Origin: Bacillus safensis | GTDB taxonomy: Bacteria > Bacillota > Bacilli > Bacillales > Bacillaceae | NCBI GenBank assembly: GCA_030159235.1 | Contig: BSBG01000001.1 | Span: forward strand, 248,001-312,000 | Reading direction: 5' to 3' | DNA: 64,000 nucleotides | In this document: positions 55,580 through 63,883 of the stretch, in pieces | How the letters are laid out: each line of letters begins with the position of its first letter | Numbering within the stretch: the stretch's first letter is position 1 | Made by a program: the position numbers and the translations under genes | The notes under the pieces: model-generated | Database searches by the model: none | What the model was told of the DNA's origin: nothing | What the model saw: only the letters and a program-made list of their open reading frames with translations

Positions 55580-56874
55580 GAAGTTTCTCCTCCTAATGAT
55601 TCGTAGATGCGAGTGAAGTTTTCCTTTTCATTTTCCCAGTTGTACTTATTGCTTGCTTCAGAAGCATTTGTACTAAATTCAGCAGTTTTCTCAGGATGCT
55701 CAATCATATAGTTTACGGCCTTAGCAATTTCCTCATGATCATGAGAATCAATACACAACCCTACGTTGTTACCTTCAACTACTTTTTTTATCTCTGGAAA
55801 ATTACAAGCAACTACTGGTAACCCGCTCATTAGATACTCGAATAATTTATTTGAAGAAGCTGAATAATGATTAAAACAGACATTATTCAGTACTTGAAAA
55901 CCTAAATAAGCATTCTGTGTATATTTAGGGAGGTCTGCTAAAGGAACCTTAGGAAGGAACTTAACTTTAGGAGAAAGGCCCATTTCTTCAGTCAGTTGAA
56001 TAAGTTCATTTTTAATACGGCCGTCTCCAATAAAAACTAAAGTTCCTTCAGTGAAATATGGAGCGGCTTTCACTAAATTTTCTAAACCTCTTCCAGTTTG
56101 AATTCCACCCTGATACAACAGAATTTTTTCATTTTTGGGAATGTTTAAAATTTCATGCAAATTAATTTTCTTAATCTCTTTTTTTTGATCGAATGGATAA
56201 TTATGCACTACTTTAGGATAAAAACCATAGAGATCTTCATTGTATTTTGCTCTCGTGTGATTTTCGACTATCATTTGATCAACAAACTTCAATAGTAAAG
56301 ATTCCATTTTTCCATACAGTTTGCTATCATATCCAGTCCTGCTTGTTTGAACTTCATGTGAATCATAGATTAGCTTTTTTCTGTTGAAAAGTTTAAACTT
56401 TGCACAAATTACACCCTGTGGTAAAGTATTTAAATCATTAGAATGAAAGACATCGTAATTTTTTTGCCATCCTTTTAAGATCATTCTTAAGAAAATACTT
56501 GCTCGAATAATTAATGTTCTTACTTTTTTAATTAGTAATACTGAGAAAAGGATGGTCAAAGGGATTGTTATTAACGGTACGTAAAAAACACCCGCGACCC
56601 AAACTAACATAAGAAGAAGTAAAAGATATTTTTTCTCTTTTAACAATTTCATCATGAATTGAAATAGAACTAACCATTGTGGGTACCTTTTCACCCTGTG
56701 GACATGGAATCGTTCATTTATTTCTTCATATGTCTTTAATTCAGCCATTGATGGGTCATGAATACAAATTAAGTCTACACTATATCCCTTTTCTGATAAT
56801 GCTGTGCATTCTCTCAACACTCTAGCATCATTTGTAAAGTGGTTCCAAACAAACATGCATATATTTTTATTCAT
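55576..56874 (-). CDS. GT4 glycosyltransferase with membrane hairpin
   Basis: A 432-aa GT-B, GT4 family transferase. The first domain begins NICMFVWNHFTNDARVLREC. Residues about 80-125 are strongly hydrophobic (YLLLLLMLVWVAGVFYVPL), an inserted membrane hairpin that would hold it at the inner face. The second domain has KILLYQGGIQTGRGLENLV and the donor motif HYSASSNKLFEYLMSGLPVV. It lies two bases after the preceding transferase gene. The sugar is unknown. Confidence 0.87.
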   Translation of the reverse strand: MNKNICMFVWNHFTNDARVLRECTALSEKGYSVDLICIHDPSMAELKTYEEINERFHVHRVKRYPQWLVLFQFMMKLLKEKKYLLLLLMLVWVAGVFYVPLITIPLTILFSVLLIKKVRTLIIRASIFLRMILKGWQKNYDVFHSNDLNTLPQGVICAKFKLFNRKKLIYDSHEVQTSRTGYDSKLYGKMESLLLKFVDQMIVENHTRAKYNEDLYGFYPKVVHNYPFDQKKEIKKINLHEILNIPKNEKILLYQGGIQTGRGLENLVKAAPYFTEGTLVFIGDGRIKNELIQLTEEMGLSPKVKFLPKVPLADLPKYTQNAYLGFQVLNNVCFNHYSASSNKLFEYLMSGLPVVACNFPEIKKVVEGNNVGLCIDSHDHEEIAKAVNYMIEHPEKTAEFSTNASEASNKYNWENEKENFTRIYESLGGETS

Positions 56875-56876
56875 AA

Positions 56877-58082
56877 TTAATTACCCTTTTTTATTGTATT
56901 TTTTATCAATTCATCTAGTATAAGTATATTTTTATCCCACAAAAAATTCTTTTCAATAAACGTCCCGCAATTTTGTTTCATTGATTCAACTAAGTTAGGA
57001 TTATTATACAAATGAAGAATATGAGAAACCATTTCATTACTAGTTTTAGTATTTGCAATTAAACCAACTTTTTCTCGCTCAATTAACTCTTTTGAATAAC
57101 CAGAGACTGAAGCAACTACAGGCAATCTGCAACTTAAATAGTCTATAATACGCCCAGGGAGCACTGTTTCAAAGATAACTGAATTGTTAAGCGTTGCAAT
57201 ACCTACATCACAATTTGCCATTATTTTGAGACACTCTTTTCTCGATACTGGCATGATAAATTCAACGTGATTCAATTCTCTTTCTAGTATCTCTCTCTCT
57301 AATTCTTTTTTATTTACCCCATAGCCTAGAATCATAAATTTTATATTATAATCTTTTAATCTAATCACAATATCTCGAAAGACGTTTACATCTTGAGCCA
57401 AACCTAAGTTCCCTGCAAATACCACCTTAAATTCTTTGGACATTCTCGTTTTACATCTTGGCAACTCTTCACGCCTTGCAGAGTTTGGTATGAAGGTCAA
57501 TTTAGCTTCCTGATCTTGCAGGTGTTTTTGGAATCCTTGGCTATTGATGATAATGTGATCAGACTGGGAGTAAACATATTTTTCTGCACGTTTAAAGAAT
57601 CCAATGATCATTGGATTCTTAAATATCCCCACTCCTTTTAGTGAGTCAGGCCACAAGTCCCTTATATCCAATATCATTTTTGTTTTATACCTAAATTTAG
57701 CAATTATGCCAGCGAAGGCAACAAATATGGGCGGAGTTGTAACATAAATTAGATCATATTTATTTTTATCCTTAAAAATAAATATGATCATTCTAAACAT
57801 TATTTCTAAATAATAGAAAAGTCTATTCAAGAAATTAAAAGCATATTTCTTGTTTTTTACTTTCAATCTTATAAATTTTTCATTCTGACTATTTAGTTCT
57901 TCTTCGTCCCAAAGGTCATGACAATCATAGAAACCTTTTTCTGGATAAGTTGGATCCGTTGTTAAAACTTTCACATCGTATCCTTTTCTGTGCAGCATCA
58001 AAAATATATTCTTGAGTCTATTACCAGCGCTACCTATTTCAGGGTAGAAATTTTGAGTAATTAATAAAATCCTTTTTGACAA
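56877..58082 (-). CDS. GT4 glycosyltransferase (WbuB-like)
   Basis: A 401-aa GT4 transferase, first gene of the operon. It opens RILLITQNFYPEIGSAGNRL, has YDLIYVTTPPIFVAFAGIIAK and DIRDLWPDSLKGVG, and a donor domain with KVVFAGNLGLAQDVNVF and VLPGRIIDYLSCRLPVVASV. This pattern is seen in O-antigen and capsule transferases such as WbuB, which add amino sugars early in repeat-unit assembly. The start is TTG, with GGGG six bases upstream. A promoter lies 80 bases upstream. Confidence 0.87.
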   Translation of the reverse strand: MSKRILLITQNFYPEIGSAGNRLKNIFLMLHRKGYDVKVLTTDPTYPEKGFYDCHDLWDEEELNSQNEKFIRLKVKNKKYAFNFLNRLFYYLEIMFRMIIFIFKDKNKYDLIYVTTPPIFVAFAGIIAKFRYKTKMILDIRDLWPDSLKGVGIFKNPMIIGFFKRAEKYVYSQSDHIIINSQGFQKHLQDQEAKLTFIPNSARREELPRCKTRMSKEFKVVFAGNLGLAQDVNVFRDIVIRLKDYNIKFMILGYGVNKKELEREILERELNHVEFIMPVSRKECLKIMANCDVGIATLNNSVIFETVLPGRIIDYLSCRLPVVASVSGYSKELIEREKVGLIANTKTSNEMVSHILHLYNNPNLVESMKQNCGTFIEKNFLWDKNILILDELIKNTIKKGN

Positions 58083-58161
58083 TCAAATCCCCTGCACTTT
58101 CAATTGACAATCGATATTGGCAAACACAACATATTTAAACAATTTTTTAACTATAACAACA

Positions 58162-58190
58162 ATTATAGGTTTATGCTGCGTTAAAAACAA
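58162..58190 (-). promoter_or_regulatory. Sigma-A promoter of the glycan operon
   Basis: On the minus strand TTGTTT (58185-58190), 17 bases and TATAAT (58162-58167). The bases before the -10 (TAAACC) are the same as in the tagU promoter. The rest of 58083-58314 is AT-rich without other clear elements. Confidence 0.65.
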
Positions 58191-58309
58191 CATCTTTTTG
58201 ATTCTAAAGACTTTAAATCTTGTAAATTTCAACATCTTTCGATAAAAAAACACTAATATTTTATTAGAAAATTACCATTACCAGTCTTAAAGATCTAAAA
58301 CTAAAGTTG

Positions 58310-58370
58310 CAAAAAAGGGCATAAATCAGATAAACATACAGTGCTAGTATGTTACCTGATTTATGCCCTT
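58310..58370 (-). terminator. Long hairpin terminator after the TagF-like gene
   Basis: Arms 58315-58329 and 58356-58370 are 15-base perfect complements (AAGGGCATAAATCAG), extended by AACATAC/GTATGTT inside. A T-run follows on the minus strand. The stem overlaps the last base of the stop codon. Confidence 0.9.
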
Positions 58371-59557
58371 CATCTTTTCTCATTCAGAATTGTCTCTATC
58401 ACTCGTTTCGATGACTCCCCGTTCTCTAAGTAACAGAATTTCTCATAAAACGGTTCAAATGACGGTGGTAATGTAAAGGCCGGCGTTTCTGTTTCTCTTA
58501 CCCAGTCAATCACACTTGCAGTTTCTTTCACAAGCGGTCCAGGTGCTTCTTGTTCAAAGTCGAAATAAAATCCTCTGAGTTTGTCACGATATGTTTCAAT
58601 GTCTGGCACATAGAACAGCATCGGACGCTTGAGGTTTGCATAATCAAAAAAAACGGAAGAGTAATCGGTAATAAGTAGATCAGAAATCATATAAAGGTCT
58701 CTAATGTCTTCGTAATGAGAGAAGTCATAGGCAAAGCCTTCATATGGTCCTAAATCAAAGTTTTCAGCAACTAGATAGTGCATGCGCAGAATGATGATAT
58801 AATCGTCTCCGATTGATGCTCTCAGCTCATGCAGATCAAGGTCTAAATCAAATTTGTACTGCCCTTTTTTATAAAATTGATCGTCTCTCCATGTTGGTGC
58901 GTATAGGATCAATTTTTTATCCAGCGGCAAGTTCATCTTTTGTTTCAGCGCTCTCATCGTTTCTTCATTGTTTTGATTGTGAAGGAAGTCGTTTCTTGGA
59001 TATCCTGACTCTATCATGGTCTTTTGAAATTGGAACGCTCGTGTAAAGATTTCAGTCGAGTAGGCATTAGGAGAAATGAGATAATCCCACTTCAATGCTT
59101 CTTTCGTGAAATCCCTTTTATATTTCCTTGTGTTTGTTCCGGGCATATGCACCTCGTCCATGTCCATTGCCAGTCGTTTTAACGGCGTACCGTGCCATGT
59201 CTGCAAATATGTTGTATGCTCTGGTTTTGGGACCCACAGCGGCAAACGGCTGTTTACGACCCAATATTCGGCTCTCGCCATCGCAAAAATCCATTTCAAT
59301 GACAGACGATTGATATAGTAGATGCCCTTTTCCTTAAACGGCGCATCATGACCCTTTTTAACGCTCCAGATCAGCGTATATTCAGGGTGGTTTTCTTTCA
59401 TATACTCATAAATACCACGCGGATTACAACTGAATTGTTTTCCGTAAAAACTTTCAAAAACAACGGTTTTCTTTTTAGGCTGCAGTTTACTAGCACCCCA
59501 AAACAAGAGTTTAAAAACGCTTATATATAAAATTGTAAGGACTTTTTTCAATTTCAT
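58370..59557 (-). CDS. CDP-glycerol glycerophosphotransferase, short TagF/TarF-like
   Basis: A 395-aa member of the TagF/TagB family that transfers glycerol phosphate from CDP-glycerol. Motifs LQTWHGTPLKRLAMDMDE, LILYAPTWRDDQFY, RMHYLVAENF and LLITDYSSVFFDYANLKRP are intact. It lies in the tagF position, but B. subtilis 168 TagF is about 746 aa; this protein corresponds to the C-terminal catalytic half, the size of TarF proteins of ribitol-type strains. Those add one or a few glycerol phosphates. Whether this one primes or polymerises is not clear. The binding site before the ATG is weak. Confidence 0.85.
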   Translation of the reverse strand: MKLKKVLTILYISVFKLLFWGASKLQPKKKTVVFESFYGKQFSCNPRGIYEYMKENHPEYTLIWSVKKGHDAPFKEKGIYYINRLSLKWIFAMARAEYWVVNSRLPLWVPKPEHTTYLQTWHGTPLKRLAMDMDEVHMPGTNTRKYKRDFTKEALKWDYLISPNAYSTEIFTRAFQFQKTMIESGYPRNDFLHNQNNEETMRALKQKMNLPLDKKLILYAPTWRDDQFYKKGQYKFDLDLDLHELRASIGDDYIIILRMHYLVAENFDLGPYEGFAYDFSHYEDIRDLYMISDLLITDYSSVFFDYANLKRPMLFYVPDIETYRDKLRGFYFDFEQEAPGPLVKETASVIDWVRETETPAFTLPPSFEPFYEKFCYLENGESSKRVIETILNEKR

Positions 59558-59590
59558 TCACATGCTTTCACAAAGAGTACAGTCATTCCT

Positions 59591-61054
59591 TTAACTTATC
59601 TTCCAGGAGTAATAGCCATTTTTCGTTTGGTAGGATAATCCATCTATTGCCGAAGGCTTGCTAGTAAGTAGCTCTTCCGGCACTTCTAAACGTTGCAGAA
59701 CTTCTTGTTGTTTCGCCTTATATCGAATATAAAAATCGACATGTTTCGTATGATTGAGTTCAATGTTCTTCTTGGTTTGAAAATGACCAATCGGGAAAAT
59801 CACTTGATGATTTTCATCAATTGTTTGAGAGATGATTTCAGCACCATTGACTCGATCATATCCTGCAAAGTCTATTTGAACCTGATCCGCAATGCTCATT
59901 TCGCCTTCCATCTCAAGTTGCAGATGAAGGACATGATGTTCAGAGCTAAGATCACGCAAAACCCATTTCGTACGCTCCACCATACTTCTCAGTGCTTCTT
60001 TTAGCACTCGATTTCCAAGTATATTCTGAAGAGCCGACCCCCAAAGAGAAGCTTCATCAGATGGCAGCATATAAAAATCGGATTGTTCCCCTAAAATTTT
60101 TTCGACATCTTCTTTATGCCTTGTATCACAAAAGAAAACGGCATCCACTTGCTGCTTTCTTATTTGTTTAAACAATTCCTCATAATGAGGATGCAATTGA
60201 CGTGGATCTTCCTCGTAATGTGCATCATGCACAAAAGCAGCATAAAATACTGAATCAGAATGTTCTATTTTAAACAGATCGTGGTCCAGCTCACGATCTT
60301 CTGTGATGATCAATTTTAACCGTTCATTTTGAGATTGAATAAAGGATAACCATTGCTGCATTATGTCAGTTTTTTTGACAAATGTGCTAACACCTGTTTT
60401 TTTGTACCAATTAATATGCCTTACTGTATTCTTCTTGATACTTCCAGAGTAAATGGTTTCCATGTAGATACTTCCATCATCTTTAATCAATTCTTCCATA
60501 AAAAGGGCACCTGTATGCGGAACATAGCGAAGTACTCTCCGCAAAGAACCATGTATATCGTATTCTTCCCGCTTTATCAATTGTCGGTCTCCATTCAATT
60601 GATCTATATAATGAATTGGGGAAGAAGGCAACTCGTATCTTGTCACTTGAACGGTTGATTTATCTTCAGATATCACTGATTCATTGATCGAATGCAATGA
60701 GGTACCCGTTATATACTCCGAATAATGTTTTTTACTTCCGCTCTCCGGTAGAATAAAGTGTTCAAATACGTTCAAGATGTCAATTTGAGGGTGAAAGGTC
60801 TCCTCCATCATGCGAATATGTTCCTTTACATTTACATCGTAATTCAAAGTTAAAATCGCAGCATGTTTATGCTTTTCAGCCAATGGCTTTAATCTTATAT
60901 TTAATGAATTCGTTAAGGTACTGTCCTGTTTTGGCACATCCCCCATGATAAAGTAGTAGTCCATATCAGGAATCTCAGCCGATGTCATTGTTTCATCTAG
61001 TTCAGGTTGATCCAATGTGCGTTCACCTTTTTTCTTCATCCAATTTTGAAACAC
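59591..61054 (-). CDS. TagE-position protein, apparently lacking a complete transferase donor domain
   Basis: A 487-aa protein between tagD and the TagF-like gene, where tagE lies in B. subtilis. Residues about 120-220 resemble the N-terminal beta-sheet insert of TagE/GtfA-type GT4 enzymes (KREEYDIHGSLRRVLRYVPHTGALFMEELIKDD), and residues about 235-330 could be the rest of their acceptor domain (QQVDAVFFCDTRHKEDVEKIL). The donor domain expected after this (GRL-x-EK and E-x7-E motifs) is not found; instead there is a beta-rich tail ending TKNGYYSWKIS. TagE is about 673 aa, so about 190 residues are missing. It may be a non-catalytic derivative. The start is GTG after AAGGAG. The family call is tentative. 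Confidence 0.6.
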   Translation of the reverse strand: MFQNWMKKKGERTLDQPELDETMTSAEIPDMDYYFIMGDVPKQDSTLTNSLNIRLKPLAEKHKHAAILTLNYDVNVKEHIRMMEETFHPQIDILNVFEHFILPESGSKKHYSEYITGTSLHSINESVISEDKSTVQVTRYELPSSPIHYIDQLNGDRQLIKREEYDIHGSLRRVLRYVPHTGALFMEELIKDDGSIYMETIYSGSIKKNTVRHINWYKKTGVSTFVKKTDIMQQWLSFIQSQNERLKLIITEDRELDHDLFKIEHSDSVFYAAFVHDAHYEEDPRQLHPHYEELFKQIRKQQVDAVFFCDTRHKEDVEKILGEQSDFYMLPSDEASLWGSALQNILGNRVLKEALRSMVERTKWVLRDLSSEHHVLHLQLEMEGEMSIADQVQIDFAGYDRVNGAEIISQTIDENHQVIFPIGHFQTKKNIELNHTKHVDFYIRYKAKQQEVLQRLEVPEELLTSKPSAIDGLSYQTKNGYYSWKIS

Positions 61055-61093
61055 TGGAAGCTCTCCTTATTAAAAATGATGTCTTGCTATTGT

Positions 61094-61122
61094 ATTTTAC
61101 ATGAAAAAGTACTTCTCACCAA
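61094..61122 (-). promoter_or_regulatory. Candidate promoter downstream of tagD
   Basis: On the minus strand TTGGTG (61117-61122), 17 bases and TAAAAT (61094-61099). It overlaps the tagD terminator hairpin and could give the two following genes their own transcript. Confidence 0.4.
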
Positions 61123-61143
61123 AAGATAAGAAGTACTTTTTTT
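61104..61143 (-). terminator. Terminator between tagD and the TagE-position gene
   Basis: On the minus strand AAAAAGTACTTCT/AGAAGTACTTTTT, a 13-base stem followed by T-rich sequence, directly after the tagD stop codon. Confidence 0.75.
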
Positions 61144-61149
61144 AATCTA

Positions 61150-61539
61150 TTAAAGCCCCGCAATTTCTTCTTTAATTTGTGTTGTCGAGATGCCTTCTGT
61201 TCTCTTCAAGTATACGACTTCGCAATGCTCTTTTAAGAAATCGAATTTACCTTCCCAGTCATCTCCCATGACAAACACATCAATATCGTGATCTTGCACG
61301 TCACGGACTTTTTGATCCCAGCTGTTCTCTGGAATGACTTCGTCCACATAACGAATGGTTTCAAGAATCAGCTTTCTATGCTCGTAGCTATGATAAGCTT
61401 TTTTTGATTTTTGTAGATTAAACTCGTCTGTAGAAATGGCTACCACTAAGTAATCTCCAAGCTGCTTTGCACGCTCTAACAGCTTAATGTGCCCCCAGTG
61501 TAATAAATCAAATGTACCGTAAGTAATAACTTTCTTCAT
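61150..61539 (-). CDS. tagD: Glycerol-3-phosphate cytidylyltransferase TagD
   Basis: A 129-aa enzyme making CDP-glycerol, the donor for TagB and TagF-type transferases. The nucleotidyltransferase HxGH motif is seen in GTFDLLHWGHIKLLERA, and RTEGISTTQIKEEIAGL closes the protein. Length and sequence are almost those of B. subtilis TagD. The ATG at 61539 gives the family N-terminus KKVITYGTFD; AAGGAG is 12 bases upstream, slightly far, and an ATG three codons earlier is too close to it. Confidence 0.96.
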   Translation of the reverse strand: MKKVITYGTFDLLHWGHIKLLERAKQLGDYLVVAISTDEFNLQKSKKAYHSYEHRKLILETIRYVDEVIPENSWDQKVRDVQDHDIDVFVMGDDWEGKFDFLKEHCEVVYLKRTEGISTTQIKEEIAGL

Positions 61540-61647
61540 TGCAAACATAAACTCCTTTCTTTCATCCTTATTCGTCTGCTTCAAGCAGTAAAGTTTATCC
61601 GTAATCCTATAATCATCGGTCGTGTTTTTTTCGTTCTTCGGAACCTC

Positions 61648-61687
61648 ATTATATCACAATGCCTATGAAAGGTTAAGAAATTGTAAA
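61648..61687 (-). promoter_or_regulatory. tagD promoter with PhoP-type boxes
   Basis: On the minus strand TTTACA (61682-61687), 5 bases, TTAACC (61671-61676, also the -35), 17 bases and TATAAT (61648-61653) with extended -10 TG. Tandem TT-x-ACA-like boxes over the -35 fit repression by PhoP in phosphate starvation, as known for B. subtilis tagA and tagD. Confidence 0.6.
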
Positions 61688-61795
61688 GACAAACTATTTC
61701 CAATTCAATGGATAAATCAGAGAAAGTCCGAAAAATCAATGTTTTGTTGAGTATCATTCATATGAATTGATGAAAATGTCATGAAATTTAAAGGA

Positions 61796-61838
61796 TTGTA
61801 AAGTTATTGTTAATGTTTCATGGAGCATCTGTGATAAA
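61796..61838 (+). promoter_or_regulatory. Candidate tagA promoter with repeat boxes
   Basis: TTAATG (61810-61815), 17 bases and GATAAA (61833-61838) form a weak sigma-A promoter. TTGTAA (61796) and TTGTTA (61807) are 11 bases apart and resemble PhoP half-sites. The remaining bases 61688-61795 and 61839-61900 show nothing I can name. Confidence 0.4.
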
Positions 61839-61913
61839 ATGGTCTGTAGGTTAAGAATGAATTTACAATGAACGAACGTTATAGATAACTAGATGAAAAA
61901 GGAGGTCTAAACA

Positions 61914-62684
61914 ATGCAAACGGAGATGGTCTCTAACCTTTCTTATGTAAACGGCAATTTAGATGAATTTATTAGCTATATCAACCAGCATCATATTTCT
62001 CAGAAAAGAGGCGCGATGATAGCAACAGTGAATCCAGAGATTGGCTATGCAGCTATGAAGGATCATGCATATCATGAAGTGCTCTCCTCTGCGGATTATG
62101 TACTACCGGATGGTGTTGGCGTCGTAATGATGTCTCGCATGATACAAAATCCGCTTAAATCAAGAATTGCTGGCTTTGATGTCTTCATGTCTATGCTTGA
62201 TCTAGCAAACAAGCAGTCTAACAGAATCTTTTTATATGGTGCGAAAAAAGAAGTGCTTGAGGCTGTCATTCAGCGAATTGATACGGAATATCCGAATGTG
62301 ATCCTTGCCGGAAGCTGTGACGGCTATGAAGCAGATAAGCGTTTCGTAGCGAAGCAAATTGCACGCTCGAAACCAGATATGGTGTTCGTTGCTTTAGGTT
62401 ATCCAAACCAAGAGAATTTTATTTATGAATACCGTCATTTATTCCCGCAGGCTGTTTGCATCGGTTTAGGCGGAAGCTTTGATGTTTTTAGTGGAACGGT
62501 AAAGCGTGCACCACGCTGGATGATTAAGACAAATACAGAATGGCTCTACAGACTGATTGTAAATCCATGGAGATGGAAACGAATGCTGAATATTCCTAAG
62601 TACGCTTTTGCTGTAATGAAAGAAAGCAAAGGAAAAAAACGTTACTATCCTGAGCAAGTAAAGGATCAGACGAAGCAGCTGTGA
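61914..62684 (+). CDS. tagA: UDP-ManNAc transferase TagA
   Basis: A 256-aa GT26 (WecG/TagA) transferase that adds ManNAc to undecaprenyl-PP-GlcNAc, forming the teichoic acid linkage disaccharide. The motifs ATVNPEIGYAAMKD, ADYVLPDGVGVVMMSRM with its catalytic Asp, and LGGSFDVFSGTVKRAPRWM are present. The length is the same as B. subtilis TagA. A near-perfect AAGGAGGT precedes the ATG. It is divergent from tagD and followed by tagB. Confidence 0.96.
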   Translation: MQTEMVSNLSYVNGNLDEFISYINQHHISQKRGAMIATVNPEIGYAAMKDHAYHEVLSSADYVLPDGVGVVMMSRMIQNPLKSRIAGFDVFMSMLDLANKQSNRIFLYGAKKEVLEAVIQRIDTEYPNVILAGSCDGYEADKRFVAKQIARSKPDMVFVALGYPNQENFIYEYRHLFPQAVCIGLGGSFDVFSGTVKRAPRWMIKTNTEWLYRLIVNPWRWKRMLNIPKYAFAVMKESKGKKRYYPEQVKDQTKQL

Positions 62685-62695
62685 GAGACTGACAA

Positions 62696-63883
62696 ATGAT
62701 GAATATGCGCTCAATAATCATTTCATGTTACGCAGCTTTCGTTTCTTTTATTGGATGGCTGATGAGCGGCGTGAAACCGCGTGAAAACCAGGTGACGTTG
62801 CTTGTTTCATTCCAAGAAAATGCGGCTGCTCTCATTGAAACTTATCAACAACAGGCGAACATGACAATGAAGCTCACTGTCCTCTATACGAAGCATGCTT
62901 CCGCGATAGAAAAGGACGGGCCTCATCTGTCATTTCGCTATTTTCATGAAAAAAATCCTCTCCATCTCATTCAATGTATGTATACGATGTTTAAAAGTAA
63001 GGTTGTCGTGACGGATAATTACTTTCTCATGACTAGTGCACTCAGAAAACGGTCTTCTACAACCTGTATTCAAGTATGGCATGCCAATGGGGCTTTGAAA
63101 AAGTTCGGCCTTGAAGATGCTTCAAATTCGGGCCGGAGTCCACGTGACATTGAACGGTTCAAACGCGTCTATGCGTCTTTTGATTATATCGTTACAGGCT
63201 CAGATCACATGCGTGAGATTTTCAAAACCTCATTTGGTGTCAATGACGAACGTTTTTTACCAACTGGTGTGCCATTTACGGATGTGTACTATGATCATCA
63301 ACTGCCTTCCTTGAGGCTGAATGATGTCCCAAAAGGGAAAAAGATTCTGCTCTATGCACCGACCTATCGCGACTTTGCAATGGACGATCTTGTCCTGCCT
63401 TTTTCAAAAGAGCAATTGCAAACAGAGCTGAATGGCGACTATATTCTGCTCGTCAAGCTTCATCCTGCGGTGAAACATTTAGCGAAAGCAGAAACAGACA
63501 GTGAATGGATCTTTGATGTGTCTGATCAGCCGCTCTATCCATTACTTTGTGCTTGTGATGTCTTGATAACAGATTACTCGTCGATTGTGTTTGAATATGC
63601 GCTGCTTGAAAAGCCTGTCTTGTTCTTTACTTATGACTTAGAAATGTACCGAGAAAAACGCGGCTTAGTCGATCAGTATGAAGGCATCATTCCTGGAAAG
63701 GCTTGCGTCACTCAAGACATGCTCTTGCAGGAGCTTTTGCATCTGAACGCAGCAGACAATAGAGAACGAATTAAAACCTTTGCTGAGGAATGGAACCAAT
63801 ATTCAAAGGGACAATCAAGTCAGCAGCTCTTATCCTTTATCGAACAGCAGATTTTACACAAAAAACGTCCGGCTTCTCATTAG
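62696..63883 (+). CDS. tagB: Teichoic acid primase TagB
   Basis: A 395-aa CDP-glycerol:linkage-unit glycerophosphotransferase that adds the first glycerol phosphate. Motifs IQVWHANGALKKFGLED, ILLYAPTYRDFAMDD, KLHPAVKHL and LITDYSSIVFEYALLEKP are intact. It starts 11 bases after tagA; several ATG codons lie together and the exact start is uncertain. It is paralogous to the TagF-like protein at 58 kb. Confidence 0.94.
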   Translation: MMNMRSIIISCYAAFVSFIGWLMSGVKPRENQVTLLVSFQENAAALIETYQQQANMTMKLTVLYTKHASAIEKDGPHLSFRYFHEKNPLHLIQCMYTMFKSKVVVTDNYFLMTSALRKRSSTTCIQVWHANGALKKFGLEDASNSGRSPRDIERFKRVYASFDYIVTGSDHMREIFKTSFGVNDERFLPTGVPFTDVYYDHQLPSLRLNDVPKGKKILLYAPTYRDFAMDDLVLPFSKEQLQTELNGDYILLVKLHPAVKHLAKAETDSEWIFDVSDQPLYPLLCACDVLITDYSSIVFEYALLEKPVLFFTYDLEMYREKRGLVDQYEGIIPGKACVTQDMLLQELLHLNAADNRERIKTFAEEWNQYSKGQSSQQLLSFIEQQILHKKRPASH

